Positions 43,638-52,517 of a stretch of 64,000 nucleotides of DNA are shown one piece after another. Made by a program: the position numbers and the translations under genes. The stretch's first letter is position 1; each line of letters starts with the position of its first letter. The stretch lies in the NCBI GenBank assembly GCA_003945285.1, contig AP019005.1, forward strand, positions 1,116,001-1,180,000. The letters are read 5' to 3'. The notes under the pieces were generated by a model. That model was not told the DNA's origin. It made no database searches and saw only the letters and a program-made list of their open reading frames with translations. This DNA is from Hydrogenimonas sp. GTDB taxonomy: Bacteria > Campylobacterota > Campylobacteria > Campylobacterales > Hydrogenimonadaceae.

Positions 43638-43745
43638 ATGCAACCGACATTGCGCCACCACGATCAGATCATAGATGATGGTATAAACAGCTCTGGATAG
43701 CATCATTTTGGCGATTTTGCTTATTTATGTAAATCAGGAAAAGAG
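43638..43745 (-). pseudogene. Deletion scar of a yefM-yoeB locus
   Basis: The sequence AACCGACATTG...CACCACGATCAGATC...ATGATGGTATA matches the 3' end of yoeB at 51198-51249. It then jumps to TTTTGGCGATTTTGCTTATTTATGTAAATCA, which matches the yefM promoter region at 51731-51759. The bulk of both genes is missing. It sits between the tandem repeats and the hrpB fragment, mirroring the order repeat-yoeB-yefM-...-hrpB on the right. Confidence 0.7.
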
Positions 43746-43797
43746 GATAAGGCCTCAACCAATCAAATTTTCTGCCTTGAAGCAAATATGGCCGCCA

Positions 43798-44402
43798 TTA
43801 AATCTTTTTTGCCATCCCTCTTTTCGTCCTGTTCGTCGCTACGGCGGTTAACGGGTCTTCGGGCCAGTAGTGTTTGGGGTAGCGGCCTCGCATCTCTTTT
43901 CTTATGTCGTTGTAGGCGTTTCGCCAGAAGGTTTTCAGGTTTTTGGTGACGGCCAGGGGGCGACCGGCGGGTGAGAGCAGATGCAGCGTGAGTGCCACCT
44001 TTGCGTCCATGATTTCCGGGCTCTTTTGCCAGCCGAACAGCTCCTGCAGCCTTACCGGAAGAACGGGGTTTTCGGGGTCGCTGTAGTCGATGGAGATTTT
44101 GGATCCGCTTGGGACCTCTATACGCTCAGGGGCGAGCAGGTCAAGTGACTGCAGTCTCTGCCACTCGAGCAGGCCGGTGAGGATGGCGTACATATCTAGT
44201 TTTTGCAGCTCTTTTAGACTCTTCATTCCCCTGATATAGGGCAGCAGCCAACTATGCAGAGTTTCAAGAAGCGCTTCGTCGCTTAGATCGGGAAAATCTT
44301 CACTCCTATGGCGACGGGCAAACTCTACACGTTTGCGGAGAGTGAGGCTTTTTTTGTCCCACGGAAGAGAACCGAGCCCCTTTTGCGCCATCGCTTTTAA
44401 AA
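43798..44402 (-). pseudogene. Duplicated 3' end of hrpB
   Basis: This encodes 196 residues nearly identical to the C-terminus of full-length HrpB (53740-56235); I count eight substitutions by eye. The frame is open to the stop but lacks the helicase motor. A Met sits where the full gene has Val. Similarity continues past the stop to about 43771. At the other end it breaks at 44402 where a REP-like sequence begins. It is thus a fragment, not an independent gene. Confidence 0.85.
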
Positions 44403-44595
44403 ATTACACCCCTGTGAGTGAATCTCCACTTTTATGATATACTTTTTCATAGAAAAAAATGATAGAAATTTGGCTATACTTAACGCTTATTTGGATGGTT
44501 ACACCCAGGTTGATATTGCCAAGTATTTAAATGTATCCGAGTCCTTGATTTCAAAGGTAATAATATAGTGGAGATTCACTCACAGGGGTATAATC
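44403..44595. mobile_element. REP/RAYT remnant with inverted CCTGTGAGTGAATCTCCAC ends
   Basis: CCTGTGAGTGAATCTCCAC near 44411 is inverted as GTGGAGATTCACTCACAGG near 44571. Between them, ~115 bp encode NLAILNAYLDGYTQVDIAKY followed by LNVSESLISKVII and a stop. This is the helix-turn-helix tail typical of REP-associated (Y1-type) tyrosine transposases. The catalytic part is gone. A lone copy of the left sequence also lies at about 43285. Confidence 0.55.
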
Positions 44596-44803
44596 CACGG
44601 TAAGAACCAGGTTGCCCTGGAGGGAGAAATCCACATCAATGGCATCGAATATTTCTGGAGTTTTACCAATCGAAGGTTCAAGAAATTCAATGGAGTCAAG
44701 AGGAACTTCAAGATTCACCTCAAGGAGTGTGGATTACGTTGGAGAAAATCCAATAAGACGATGTATAATATCCTACGCTCTAGACTCAAAGAGTATCTCA
44801 CAT
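44596..44803 (+). pseudogene. IS1595-family transposase remnant (C-terminal end)
   Basis: The frame encodes FWSFTNRRFKKFNGVKRNF and IHLKECGLRWRKSNKTMYN, then LRSRLKEYLT and a stop. This is the C-terminus of ISXO2/IS1595-type DDE transposases. It is cut at the left by the REP/RAYT remnant. No ends or target duplication can be made out. Confidence 0.65.
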
Positions 44804-44855
44804 AAAGGGGTGCTAGTCTATAGCCAATCTAAATAGATTAACATTGGAAACCTGA

Positions 44856-47800
44856 ATGCTAAAAATAAGATGCTTCAAACCTCGCCAATACCTCGCCCCG
44901 TTATATTCCAAGCAGTCTATTGCTCGTTCCGATCTTGAAAAATTTGAAAACACTCTTCAAGATTATCTGGAGAAAACAAAACGGCAGTTGGCGGCTCGGC
45001 AAAGTGAGCCGAATATCGTCTCCAATGCACTCAAGCCGTTTTTCGAATCCCTGGGTTATGTGGCACAGAGCCACTCGCAAAAAGGTCAGAGCGGTATAGA
45101 TTTGGCTTTGATCCAGGAGGGTGAGCCTGCGGTCATTATCGAAGCGAAGGCTCCCGGCTCTCCTGGGATGATTGCTCTCGGAGATATCAACCGAAAAGCC
45201 TTTCATGAGGCTGTGCTCTATTTTATGCGGGAGCGGGTACGGGGCAATCGGTCGATTTACCACATCATCATCACCGACTTCTACCGATGGTTCGTCTTCG
45301 ATGCCAAAGAGTTTGAGCGGCTTTTTTGGCAAAACAAAAGAGTCAGGAAGATTTTCGAAAGCGTCAAAAATCCTTCCGTTTTAGGAAACAGGACGGAGGA
45401 TTTCTATCAGCTACTCTCCGAAGAGATCGCATCCATGCAGGAAAATCTTATAGAGGATCGGGAGATCGAGGCAGCCTGCTTCGATCTGAAAGAGCCGAGA
45501 AACGAAAAGCAAAACGCCGCTCTGTACAAACTCTTCTCCAAAGAGACGATCTTAAAGAGTTTCAATCCAAACGACGCCAATAACCTCAATAAAGAGTTCT
45601 ACAACGAGTTACTCTACATCATGGGGCTCGAAGAGCGCAAAGAGGGAGGCAAAAAGATCATCTCCCGGAGCCGGAATCCCCACATGGCCTCTCTGTATGA
45701 AAATACGACTCGCAATCTCGAATACGCCGGATACCCCACCGATTTTGAAACCGTACTGCGGCTCAACATCATCTGGACCAACCGGATTTTGTTCTTGAAG
45801 CTTCTGGAGGCACAGCTTCTGCGGTGGAACGGCGGCGAAGAGCGCTACAGATTTCTCAATATCCGCACCATTGAAGATTTCGACCGCCTGAAGATCTTCT
45901 TTTTCGATATTCTCGCCCGTCCCCAGGAGGAGAGGGGCCACAAGGAGTACCCGCAGATTCCCTATCTCAACTCTTCGCTCTTTGAAATCTCACCTGTGGA
46001 GAAGCGCTATATTGATATATCCACCCTCGAAGACCACTGCGAACTGCCCTATTACCCAAAGACGGTCCTCAAAGACGCAAGTGGAAGACGAAGAGATGGT
46101 ACTGTCGATATGCTTCAGTACCTCTTCGAGTTTCTCGATGCCTACGACTTCGCAAGCGAAGGGGGCGAAGAGATTGTCGCGCAGAACAAGACGCTTATCA
46201 ATGCCGCGGTACTGGGGCTGATCTTCGAAAAGCTCAACGGCTATCGTGAGGGGAGCTACTACACGCCGAGCTTTGTGACGATGTATATGTCCAGGGAGAC
46301 GATCGAAAAGGCCGTCATAGAGAAATTCAACCACCTGAAGGGATGGTCATGCAAGAATCTGGATGAGCTTGACGAGAAAATCGAGGACAAAAAAGAGGCC
46401 AACGAGATTATCAACAGTTTGACGATCTGCGATCCGGCGGTGGGAAGCGGGCATTTCCTCGTCTCCGCACTCAACACGATTCTCGAGATCAAAAGCAGGC
46501 TGCGCATTCTTTTCGATGCCGAGGGACGGCGGATCAAAGACTATACACTGGAAGTGAAAAACGACGAACTGCTCACCAGAGATGACGAGGGGGAGCTCTT
46601 TGGGTATCGAAGCCATTCGAGGGAAAAGGGGCGGATCCAAAAAGCCATTTTCGAAGAGAAAAAAAAGATCATCGAAAATTCGCTCTTTGGTGTCGATATC
46701 AATCCCAACGCCGCGCAGATCGCGCGGCTGCGTCTCTGGATCGAGCTGCTCAAGCACAGTTATTACGACCACAACGGTCGCTTGGTGACGATGCCCAATA
46801 TCGACATCAACATCAAAGTGGGCAACTCACTAGTGAGCCGGTACGGGCTGCACGACGAGATCACGATCCCCAATATCCGCCACAAGATCGAGGAGTACAA
46901 AGCGTTGGTGCGCGAATATAAAGAGGGGGCCTTCGAGACCACCAAGGCGCAGATGCAGCAGGTCATCGAGGAGATCAAGGCGATGTTCGGTCTGACGCTT
47001 CAGGAGCAGTGGAAGCAGACGAAACGCTACAACAAGCTTCTTTACGAATATGTCAAGGAGTTCGGGTTGGAAGGGCTGAGCCTCGAGATGCAGTTGGACG
47101 CTTTGAAGGCCGGCTACGGGAAGCATGGACGCCTCTTCGGCGATGAAATCGGCGCACAAGGGATCAAAGAGCGTGAAAAGATGCTCAAACAGCTCAAAGA
47201 TGCCCACGCCCAGATCGAAGAGATCCGAGCGGGATACATCTATGAAAACGCCTTCGAGTGGCGCTTCGAGTTTCCCGAGGTCTTGGATGAAGAGGGGAAT
47301 TTTGTGGGGTTTGATCTAATTATCGGCAATCCACCCTATTTCAATATCGATGTGTTCGGTGGCGGTTCCGCGATGTTGAAATACTTGCCTGAACACTATC
47401 CAGAAATCTACATGGATAAAAGCGATATTCTCTTCTATTTTATCGAACGAGGCGCGAGACTGAGTACTTCGCAGGTAGCCTACATCATCTCCAACGCCAT
47501 GCTCTATTCGGCAAAAGCGAAAAAACTGAGAAATTTTATCTTGCAAGAGGTGCCGGTCCGGAAAGTGGTCAATTTCGAACGTTTCAAGGTCTTTGATGAA
47601 GCCGATATCACCTCGATGATACTCTTTTTGGAAAAAGGGTACAAAGGACCGGCCAAAGCGCTCGTTTTCAGCGGAAGTGACTATACGCAATCCGAAATAC
47701 TAAATAGCCTCGAAGAGGAGTCGAACTATTTTGATGTACATTTAAAAGAAGATGCCCCCTTCGCACTCATCGATACCAAGATCGCGAATCTAAATGAAAA

Positions 47801-48689
47801 GATCGATGGGGCACATCCCAAACTTGGTGATCTTGTTCATGTTGGAAAGGGTATGGAAACTGCCGCCAACAGAGTCTATACATTTACCCAAATCCCTCCG
47901 GATATGGATCTGGGTCTCTTCAAGAAAAAGATGAGCGGCGATATCATCCGAAAATATATCCACGATCCGGTGAAGGAGTATCTACTCTATCTGGAAAATT
48001 TCGAGCACTTCGAGGAGTTGCCCGAAAATATCCAGGTTTATCTTTTGACACATAAAGAAAAATTGGCCAATAGGGCAGAAATAAAGAGGAATACCAATAG
48101 ACAATGGTGGAAATATACCTTTCCTATGCACAAAGAGTATTACCAGTATCCAAAAATATGGACCTCCTACCGTGCGAAAGAGAATACCTTCTGCCTTGAT
48201 GAAAGTAATGAATACATCGGCTTGACTAATACCACCGTAATCTTTGGCACGAATGAATCGGTGTATTTAAAATATCTTCTGGCACTTCTGAACTCGGCAT
48301 TGCTCAATTTCCGATACCGATCGATCGGCAAGCAGACCGGAGGGGAAATCTACGAATATTTCGAACATCAGATATCGAAACTTCCCATTCCGAAGATCGG
48401 TAAAGATATGCAAATCCCGTTCATTGACCTTGTCGATCAGATTATCGAAAAGAAAAAAGCCGGGGAAGCCACGGATGAGCCGGAAGGTCGGATCGACCGT
48501 ATGGTTTATGAGTTGTATGGGCTTAATAATGAGGAGATCGAGATTGTTGAAGGGCCTACTGGGTCTGGTGATAACAATATAACAGATGGGAGAATCTCTC
48601 CAGTTATTTCAAATACCCCGAAGATATCAGGCGCATCATCTACACAACCAATATTATCGAATCGGTACATCGCCAGTTTAGAAAGCTGA
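44856..48689 (+). CDS. Type IIG restriction-modification enzyme (Eco57I-like) with altered C-terminus
   Basis: This 1,277-residue fused nuclease-methyltransferase has an N-terminal nuclease-like region with [20 protein letters not shown] (PD-(D/E)xK pattern, D...E-x-K, about residues 80-100). A helical connector follows. The N6-adenine methyltransferase core has motif [18 protein letters not shown] and motif [14 protein letters not shown] TaqI-like target-recognition region comes last ([41 protein letters not shown]). The normal end appears to be near residue 1232 (IEIVEG). The last ~45 residues come from an island repeat and an IS256 remnant. Activity may survive because all core motifs are present. 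Confidence 0.85.
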   Translation: MLKIRCFKPRQYLAPLYSKQSIARSDLEKFENTLQDYLEKTKRQLAARQSEPNIVSNALKPFFESLGYVAQSHSQKGQSGIDLALIQEGEPAVIIEAKAPGSPGMIALGDINRKAFHEAVLYFMRERVRGNRSIYHIIITDFYRWFVFDAKEFERLFWQNKRVRKIFESVKNPSVLGNRTEDFYQLLSEEIASMQENLIEDREIEAACFDLKEPRNEKQNAALYKLFSKETILKSFNPNDANNLNKEFYNELLYIMGLEERKEGGKKIISRSRNPHMASLYENTTRNLEYAGYPTDFETVLRLNIIWTNRILFLKLLEAQLLRWNGGEERYRFLNIRTIEDFDRLKIFFFDILARPQEERGHKEYPQIPYLNSSLFEISPVEKRYIDISTLEDHCELPYYPKTVLKDASGRRRDGTVDMLQYLFEFLDAYDFASEGGEEIVAQNKTLINAAVLGLIFEKLNGYREGSYYTPSFVTMYMSRETIEKAVIEKFNHLKGWSCKNLDELDEKIEDKKEANEIINSLTICDPAVGSGHFLVSALNTILEIKSRLRILFDAEGRRIKDYTLEVKNDELLTRDDEGELFGYRSHSREKGRIQKAIFEEKKKIIENSLFGVDINPNAAQIARLRLWIELLKHSYYDHNGRLVTMPNIDINIKVGNSLVSRYGLHDEITIPNIRHKIEEYKALVREYKEGAFETTKAQMQQVIEEIKAMFGLTLQEQWKQTKRYNKLLYEYVKEFGLEGLSLEMQLDALKAGYGKHGRLFGDEIGAQGIKEREKMLKQLKDAHAQIEEIRAGYIYENAFEWRFEFPEVLDEEGNFVGFDLIIGNPPYFNIDVFGGGSAMLKYLPEHYPEIYMDKSDILFYFIERGARLSTSQVAYIISNAMLYSAKAKKLRNFILQEVPVRKVVNFERFKVFDEADITSMILFLEKGYKGPAKALVFSGSDYTQSEILNSLEEESNYFDVHLKEDAPFALIDTKIANLNEKIDGAHPKLGDLVHVGKGMETAANRVYTFTQIPPDMDLGLFKKKMSGDIIRKYIHDPVKEYLLYLENFEHFEELPENIQVYLLTHKEKLANRAEIKRNTNRQWWKYTFPMHKEYYQYPKIWTSYRAKENTFCLDESNEYIGLTNTTVIFGTNESVYLKYLLALLNSALLNFRYRSIGKQTGGEIYEYFEHQISKLPIPKIGKDMQIPFIDLVDQIIEKKKAGEATDEPEGRIDRMVYELYGLNNEEIEIVEGPTGSGDNNITDGRISPVISNTPKISGASSTQPILSNRYIASLES

Positions 48690-48860
48690 CCAAAACCAAG
48701 TGCGTTCCCTAACGAGAACTCTCTGCTGAAGATTCTCTATATGGGAATTCAGATTGCCCAAAAGAGGTGGACGATGCCAATGAAGAACTGGTCGTTGACC
48801 ATTTCCCAACTGGCTATCTTCTTCGAGGGCATGTTGGACAAGGCTCTGGAGCTGTGATAT
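48553..48860 (+). pseudogene. IS256-family transposase remnant fused behind an island repeat end
   Basis: GGGTCTGGTGATAACAATA is followed by a frame reading [20 protein letters not shown] and [12 protein letters not shown]. After a frameshift near 48710 it reads LLKILYMGIQIAQKRWTMPM and SQLAIFFEGMLDKALEL with a stop. These are consecutive pieces of the IS256 transposase C-terminus. The first part lies in a different frame from the restriction-modification gene, which reads through it. Confidence 0.75.
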
Positions 48861-48879
48861 TATTCACTTATCTATCGGG

Positions 48880-49030
48880 TGACACAAAACTCTGAACGGT
48901 CTCTCTGACCCCTTTTTTGAGCTTCTTGATGTAGACCTCCTAGTATTTGGGTGTGCGGAAGAAGCGCTTGATGGTGATGTTGTCGAAGTTCTGCCTTTGC
49001 CGTTCATCGATATGGTTATACCGTGATTTT
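48880..49030 (-). pseudogene. IS3-like transposase remnant
   Basis: Read on the minus strand, YNHIDERQRQNFDNITIKRF followed by FRTPKY, a stop, and EVYIKKLKKGV matches the late integrase core of IS3-type OrfB (pattern 'D-x-R-G-R...DN-x-x-I-E-R-x-x-R-x-x-KYE-x-V-Y'). The catalytic Glu is replaced (Lys in TIKRF) and the frame is stopped. It is a short inactive fragment. Confidence 0.5.
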
Positions 49031-49168
49031 TGAGTATGCTCTCTTTGCTTTTTTTGTAATAATTTTCTCATACTTATACTTCAACAAGAGTTCAAATAAA
49101 TTTTAATGCCATAATACTGGCGATAATACGTGTATAATTGGGATATACAAATATGTAGTGAGGTACCG

Positions 49169-49597
49169 ATGAGCCGACAGACCAAAAAATATCGTACTCA
49201 GTGGGCGTCCCAGTTTTATGTGGCTGCGGAATTGACGCGGCGGGGCTATCTGGTCTCACTTATGTTCGGTAACGCCCATGTGTCTGATCTGCTGGTGCAA
49301 GGTGAAGATGACAAGATGTTCACCGTTGACGTGAAGGGTCAGTCCACAAAAAACTTCTGGCTAATCCAGCCAAGACCGATTACGGAGAACCATTACTATA
49401 TCTTTGTCTATCTGCCGCGCAACGGTGGCGATCCAAGCTATTTTATCGCCTCATGCAAAGAGGTGATGAAGTTGCGAAATGCCTACAAACAGCGAATGAT
49501 TGAACAGGGCAAGAAGTACAACGACAAGCTCGGTGGGTTCAATTGGAGCGATATTTTGCCATATGAAAACCAATGGGAGATTTTTAAGAGATCATAA
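49169..49597 (+). CDS. Putative PD-(D/E)xK nuclease-fold protein
   Basis: This 142-residue protein starts MSRQTKKYRTQWASQFYVAAELTR. It then has LVSLMFGNAHVSDLLVQGED and MFTVDVKGQSTKNFWLIQP. The order helix, D (SDLLV), then D-x-K (VDVKGQ) fits the Holliday-junction-resolvase/restriction-endonuclease fold. Such proteins occur beside restriction systems. I chose the ATG at 49169 with a GTGAGGT site. The exact role is unknown. Confidence 0.6.
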   Translation: MSRQTKKYRTQWASQFYVAAELTRRGYLVSLMFGNAHVSDLLVQGEDDKMFTVDVKGQSTKNFWLIQPRPITENHYYIFVYLPRNGGDPSYFIASCKEVMKLRNAYKQRMIEQGKKYNDKLGGFNWSDILPYENQWEIFKRS

Positions 49598-49619
49598 CGA
49601 CGGCTATGTCATTCGGAAA

Positions 49620-49830
49620 GGAGCCGGATGCAACGTTCATCATTGGCTGTAGGCGAATTGCAGACAGGTGAAACCGGCCACTCCCGAAGAAAGTCATCCT
49701 CGATCTGCCTCAGAAGAGGACGCAGTACGGATGTATCTCGCAGCGATTCATCGAGCCAGAGCTTTGCGTCTTCGAGTCTGAGTATCACCGGCATCCGGTC
49801 ATGGATGTCTACTCTGCCGCACACGATGTG
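49620..49830 (-). pseudogene. SRAP (YedK/HMCES) C-terminal remnant
   Basis: The minus strand encodes IHDRMPVILRLEDAKLWLDE and PLLRQIEDDFLREWPVSPVC. This is the C-terminal part of SRAP-domain proteins that shield abasic sites in DNA. The N-terminal catalytic cysteine and core are absent. It is therefore a remnant in the decayed zone between island genes. Confidence 0.6.
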
Positions 49831-49971
49831 CCCCTTTGTTCGGTTTTGATGTTATTCTAGCCATTATTCGGGCTATCCGGAAGAGAGGACCGTAGTAGAC
49901 GCTGAAGCGGGTGTTGCCAAAAAAATCCCTTGTGCGGTACAATGGCATGTAACAAAATCAGGGAGAAATAA

Positions 49972-51024
49972 ATGAAAAAAACCGTGATGATTCTGACGGC
50001 ACTGGCCGTCTCAGCGTTCGCCGGAGCTAACGAGGATGGGCAAAAGGCCTACAATCAGGGCGACTATACAACGGCTGCGAAGCTCTACGAAAAAGCGTGC
50101 AGGCTTGGAAGCGGAGCGGGATGTAGTAACCTCGGGATGTCGTATGCACAAGGTCAGGGTGTCAGGCAAAACTATACAACGGCCGCGAAGCTCTACGAAA
50201 AAGCGTGCGGGCTTGGAATCGGAGTGGGGTGTAGCAACCTCGGGTTCTCGTATGCAAAAGGCCAGGGTGTCAGGCAAAACTATGCGACGGCCGCTAAGCT
50301 CTTTGAAAAAGCGTGCAGGCTTGGAAGCGGAATGGGATGTTACAACCTCGGGGCTTTGTTTGACAATGGCCAGGGCGTCAGGCAAAACTATGCGGCGGCC
50401 TCGAAGCTCTACGAAAAAGCGTGCGGGCTTGGAATCGGAGCGGGATGTTACCACCTCGGGGCTTTGTTTGACAATGGCCAGGGCGTCAGGCAAGACTATG
50501 TGACGGCCTCGAAGCTCTACGAAAAAGCGTGCGGGCTTGGAAGCGGAATGGGATGTAGCAACCTCGGGATCTCGTATGCAAAAGGCCAGGGTGTCAAGCA
50601 AAACTATGCGACGGCCGCTAAGCTCTTTGAAAAAGCGTGCGGGCTTGGAATCGGAGAGGGATGTTACCACCTCGGGGCTTTGTTTGACAATGGCCAGGGC
50701 GTCAGGCAAAACTATGCGACGGCTGCGAAGCTCTACGAAAAAGCGTGCGGGCTTGGAAACGGAGTGGGATGTAGCAACCTCGGGATCTCGTATGCAAAAG
50801 GCCAGGGTATCAGGCAAAACTATACAACGGCCGCTAAGCTCTTTGAAAAAGCGTGCGGGCTTGGAATCGGAGTGGGATGTTACAACCTCGGGATCTCGTA
50901 TGCACAAGGCCAGGGCGTCAGGCAAGACTATGCGACGGCAAAAGAATACTTCGGCAAGGCGTGTGACCTCGGGGAACAGGAAGGTTGCCGCAACTACGCG
51001 ACCCTAAACCAAAAAGGCTATTAA
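49972..51024 (+). CDS. Secreted Sel1-repeat, Hcp-like cysteine-rich protein
   Basis: This 350-residue protein has a signal peptide (MKKTVMILTALAVSAFAGA) and then eight full 36-residue Sel1-like repeats (from residue 32) plus a partial ninth. Each repeat carries a Cys pair spaced C-x7-C (KACxLGxGxGC) that should form a disulfide, as in Helicobacter Hcp proteins. At DNA level the 108-bp units are almost identical, which favours unequal recombination and length variation. Likely periplasmic or secreted, it may bind peptidoglycan or proteins. It has a GGGAGAAATA ribosome-binding site. Confidence 0.85.
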   Translation: MKKTVMILTALAVSAFAGANEDGQKAYNQGDYTTAAKLYEKACRLGSGAGCSNLGMSYAQGQGVRQNYTTAAKLYEKACGLGIGVGCSNLGFSYAKGQGVRQNYATAAKLFEKACRLGSGMGCYNLGALFDNGQGVRQNYAAASKLYEKACGLGIGAGCYHLGALFDNGQGVRQDYVTASKLYEKACGLGSGMGCSNLGISYAKGQGVKQNYATAAKLFEKACGLGIGEGCYHLGALFDNGQGVRQNYATAAKLYEKACGLGNGVGCSNLGISYAKGQGIRQNYTTAAKLFEKACGLGIGVGCYNLGISYAQGQGVRQDYATAKEYFGKACDLGEQEGCRNYATLNQKGY

Positions 51025-51035
51025 GCTCCAGACAA

Positions 51036-51185
51036 GGGGCCTACGGAGTCTGGTGATAACAATAACACCACCCCTTCCTTCTCTTTATTGCACCACTCAT
51101 TACCGGCTAATCTGCGCAACCCTATACGGGGCATATGGTGTTTATCGACAGCATTAATTTGGCTGGTAACGGTAGATCTGTTTCA
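51036..51185. repeat. Full copy of the ~150-bp island repeat, right side
   Basis: GGCCTACGGAGTCTGGTGATAACAATAAC... continues through CATTACCGGC and GGGGCATATGGTGTTTATCGA to GGTAACGGTAGATCTG. It matches the three units at 43110-43637 in order and length. It directly abuts the yoeB stop, as the left copies abut the yoeB scar. A decayed partial copy is also visible around 51768-51810 (CTGCCCCTTCCCTTTG...CACCACT). Confidence 0.75.
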
Positions 51186-51192
51186 CAACACT

Positions 51193-51453
51193 TCAGTAAT
51201 GGAACCGACATTGTGCCACCACGATCAGATCGTCGATGATGGTATAGACAAGTCTGTGCTCGGAAGTGATACGTCTTGAAAAGTAGCCTTGAAAATTTCC
51301 TTTGAGCCGTTCAGGTTTTCCTAATCCGTTTTTATCATACGGGTTGCGTTTGATGTCTGCAAGAAGCTGATTTATCCTTTTGAGAACTTTTTTGTCATTC
51401 ATCACCCAGTACTGGTAGTCCTCCCAGCCGGCATCGGCAAAGCCTACGATCAT
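51193..51453 (-). CDS. yoeB: YoeB-family mRNA-cleaving toxin
   Basis: This 86-residue protein has a RelE/YoeB fold: GWEDYQYWVMNDKKVLKRIN, NPYDKNGLGKPERLKGNFQG and YFSRRITSEHRLVYTI. It ends in VAQCRFHY, with the conserved C-terminal His-Tyr needed for ribosome-dependent mRNA cleavage. It overlaps the antitoxin gene (ATGA). Its 3' end is duplicated in the scar at 43638. Confidence 0.92.
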   Translation of the reverse strand: MIVGFADAGWEDYQYWVMNDKKVLKRINQLLADIKRNPYDKNGLGKPERLKGNFQGYFSRRITSEHRLVYTIIDDLIVVAQCRFHY

Positions 51454-51701
51454 ATTTCAATGTTTTTCTTACTGAACTTCAACGATTCTATCTGATCTAC
51501 CGCTTCATTGAGTCTGTCACGATTGGCTTTTGATGAGAGCAGGTACATCGTCTCTTTCATCGCACTATACTCCTCTTCGGAGATAAGAACCGCGGTTTTA
51601 TTGTCTTTGGTGGTGATCATCACTTCGTCATAGTCGTCGCACACTTTATTGATCAGCGATCTCAAATTATTTCGTGCTTTGGAATAGAACACAGTCTGCA
51701 T
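51450..51701 (-). CDS. yefM: YefM/Phd-family antitoxin
   Basis: This 83-residue protein has an N-terminal Phd/YefM DNA-binding fold (YSKARNNLRSLINKVCDDYD, MITTKDNKTAVLISEEEY). A toxin-binding tail (LNEAVDQIESLKF) follows. It neutralises YoeB and represses its own promoter, for which a palindrome is visible just upstream. The ATG has an AAAGGA site. Confidence 0.92.
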   Translation of the reverse strand: MQTVFYSKARNNLRSLINKVCDDYDEVMITTKDNKTAVLISEEEYSAMKETMYLLSSKANRDRLNEAVDQIESLKFSKKNIEI

Positions 51702-51713
51702 TCAAAATCCTTT

Positions 51714-51758
51714 TTGACAAGATATTGTCATTTTAGCGATTTTTCTTATTTATGTCAA
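51714..51758 (-). promoter_or_regulatory. yefM-yoeB promoter and operator
   Basis: On the minus strand, TTGACA (51758-51753) and TAAAAT (51735-51730) are separated by exactly 17 bp. Just downstream of the -10 is the palindrome TGACAATATCTTGTCA (51730-51715), with TGACAA/TTGTCA arms. This is the expected position for repression by the YefM-YoeB complex. Confidence 0.75.
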
Positions 51759-51981
51759 TCAAATCCCTGCCCCTTCCCTTTGTTTATCGCACCACTAGGC
51801 GCCGGCTGAAGCATATATAAAATATGCGCAATCTGTGCTGTGTCAATCTATTTTCGTACATGGAGTCAAATCACGCCGGCACCGCCGACTGTTTGGAGCT
51901 TTTGGATGGAGCTTTTGGAGCGTAATAATGCCTTCTTCCAAAGACGGGGGAATGGGAGTTTTGCGATCATATGCGTATGTT

Positions 51982-52010
51982 TTGGCAAATGTGACATTTT
52001 CAGATACAAT
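51982..52010 (+). promoter_or_regulatory. Promoter of the AbiE pair, predicting a leaderless transcript
   Basis: TTGGCA (51982-51987) and TACAAT (52005-52010) are 17 bp apart. The ATG of the antitoxin gene is at 52017, where transcription would begin, so the mRNA would have no or almost no leader. No ribosome-binding site is present before the ATG. Autoregulation by the antitoxin is expected for AbiE systems. The rest of 51759-52016 shows no gene. Confidence 0.6.
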
Positions 52011-52016
52011 ATATCT

Positions 52017-52517
52017 ATGGAAAATATCGAAAATATCAATATTTCAAGCTATATTAAGAACAAGTTAAGGCGACTTCATAAAGATAAACTCTATGACTAT
52101 TCCATTTTTGAGCCGGTCCCTTCAGATAAAAAAGTGGCATTCAGAAAAGCGATTTCACGCCTTGCCAAAGATGGAGTAATCGTTAAAGTCGGCAGCGGCA
52201 AGTTTTACAAAAGAGGATACCGCCGATCAGCGCCCATAGAACCGGTACACATCAAGCCACGCCGAAAAGAGTGGCTCAAATCTGGCAAGGTGCCGGCGGA
52301 TATTCTCAAATACCGACTCTCAAGAAACCTCTTTTGGTCCAACCCCAAAGGGAAAGTGCCGGTAGAAAATGTCATAGTTGCTGTAATTGAGAATGGTGCA
52401 CTGGATGATTTGGACTTCATCCGTTTCTCTTTTGGAGACGATAAGGTCAAAGAGGTCTTTTTGAAACACTTCGATATCCACTCAAAGCCGATGATAAGGA
52501 ATATACTGGATGTCTGA
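52017..52517 (+). CDS. AbiEi-type antitoxin / DUF6088-like regulator
   Basis: This 166-residue protein has an N-terminal winged-helix (SSYIKNKLRRLHKDKLYDYS, AFRKAISRLAKDGVIVKVGS, GKFYKRG). A C-terminal region follows (LFWSNPKGKVPVENVIVAVI, DDLDFIRFSFGDDKVKEVF). In Type IV AbiE systems this partner represses the operon and counters the nucleotidyltransferase toxin. Its last 8 bp overlap the toxin gene. A longer open frame upstream is rejected because the promoter lies inside it. Confidence 0.75.
   Translation: MENIENINISSYIKNKLRRLHKDKLYDYSIFEPVPSDKKVAFRKAISRLAKDGVIVKVGSGKFYKRGYRRSAPIEPVHIKPRRKEWLKSGKVPADILKYRLSRNLFWSNPKGKVPVENVIVAVIENGALDDLDFIRFSFGDDKVKEVFLKHFDIHSKPMIRNILDV

Noticed and set aside
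43110-43640. Possible CRISPR array from regularly repeated units
   Set aside because: The units are ~150 bp, adjoining, and not short repeats with unique 30-40 bp spacers. There are no cas genes nearby.
43798-44391. Annotating the 197-codon frame as a separate functional gene
   Set aside because: It is only the C-terminus of HrpB without helicase motifs and is broken by a REP-like sequence.
50011-50925. 304-codon open frame antisense to the Sel1-repeat gene
   Set aside because: It is a by-product of the repetitive 108-bp units. The sense frame has a signal peptide, ribosome-binding site and family match.
51840-52016. N-terminal extension of the AbiEi-type gene
   Set aside because: A near-consensus promoter lies within it and the family homology begins at the ATG at 52017.
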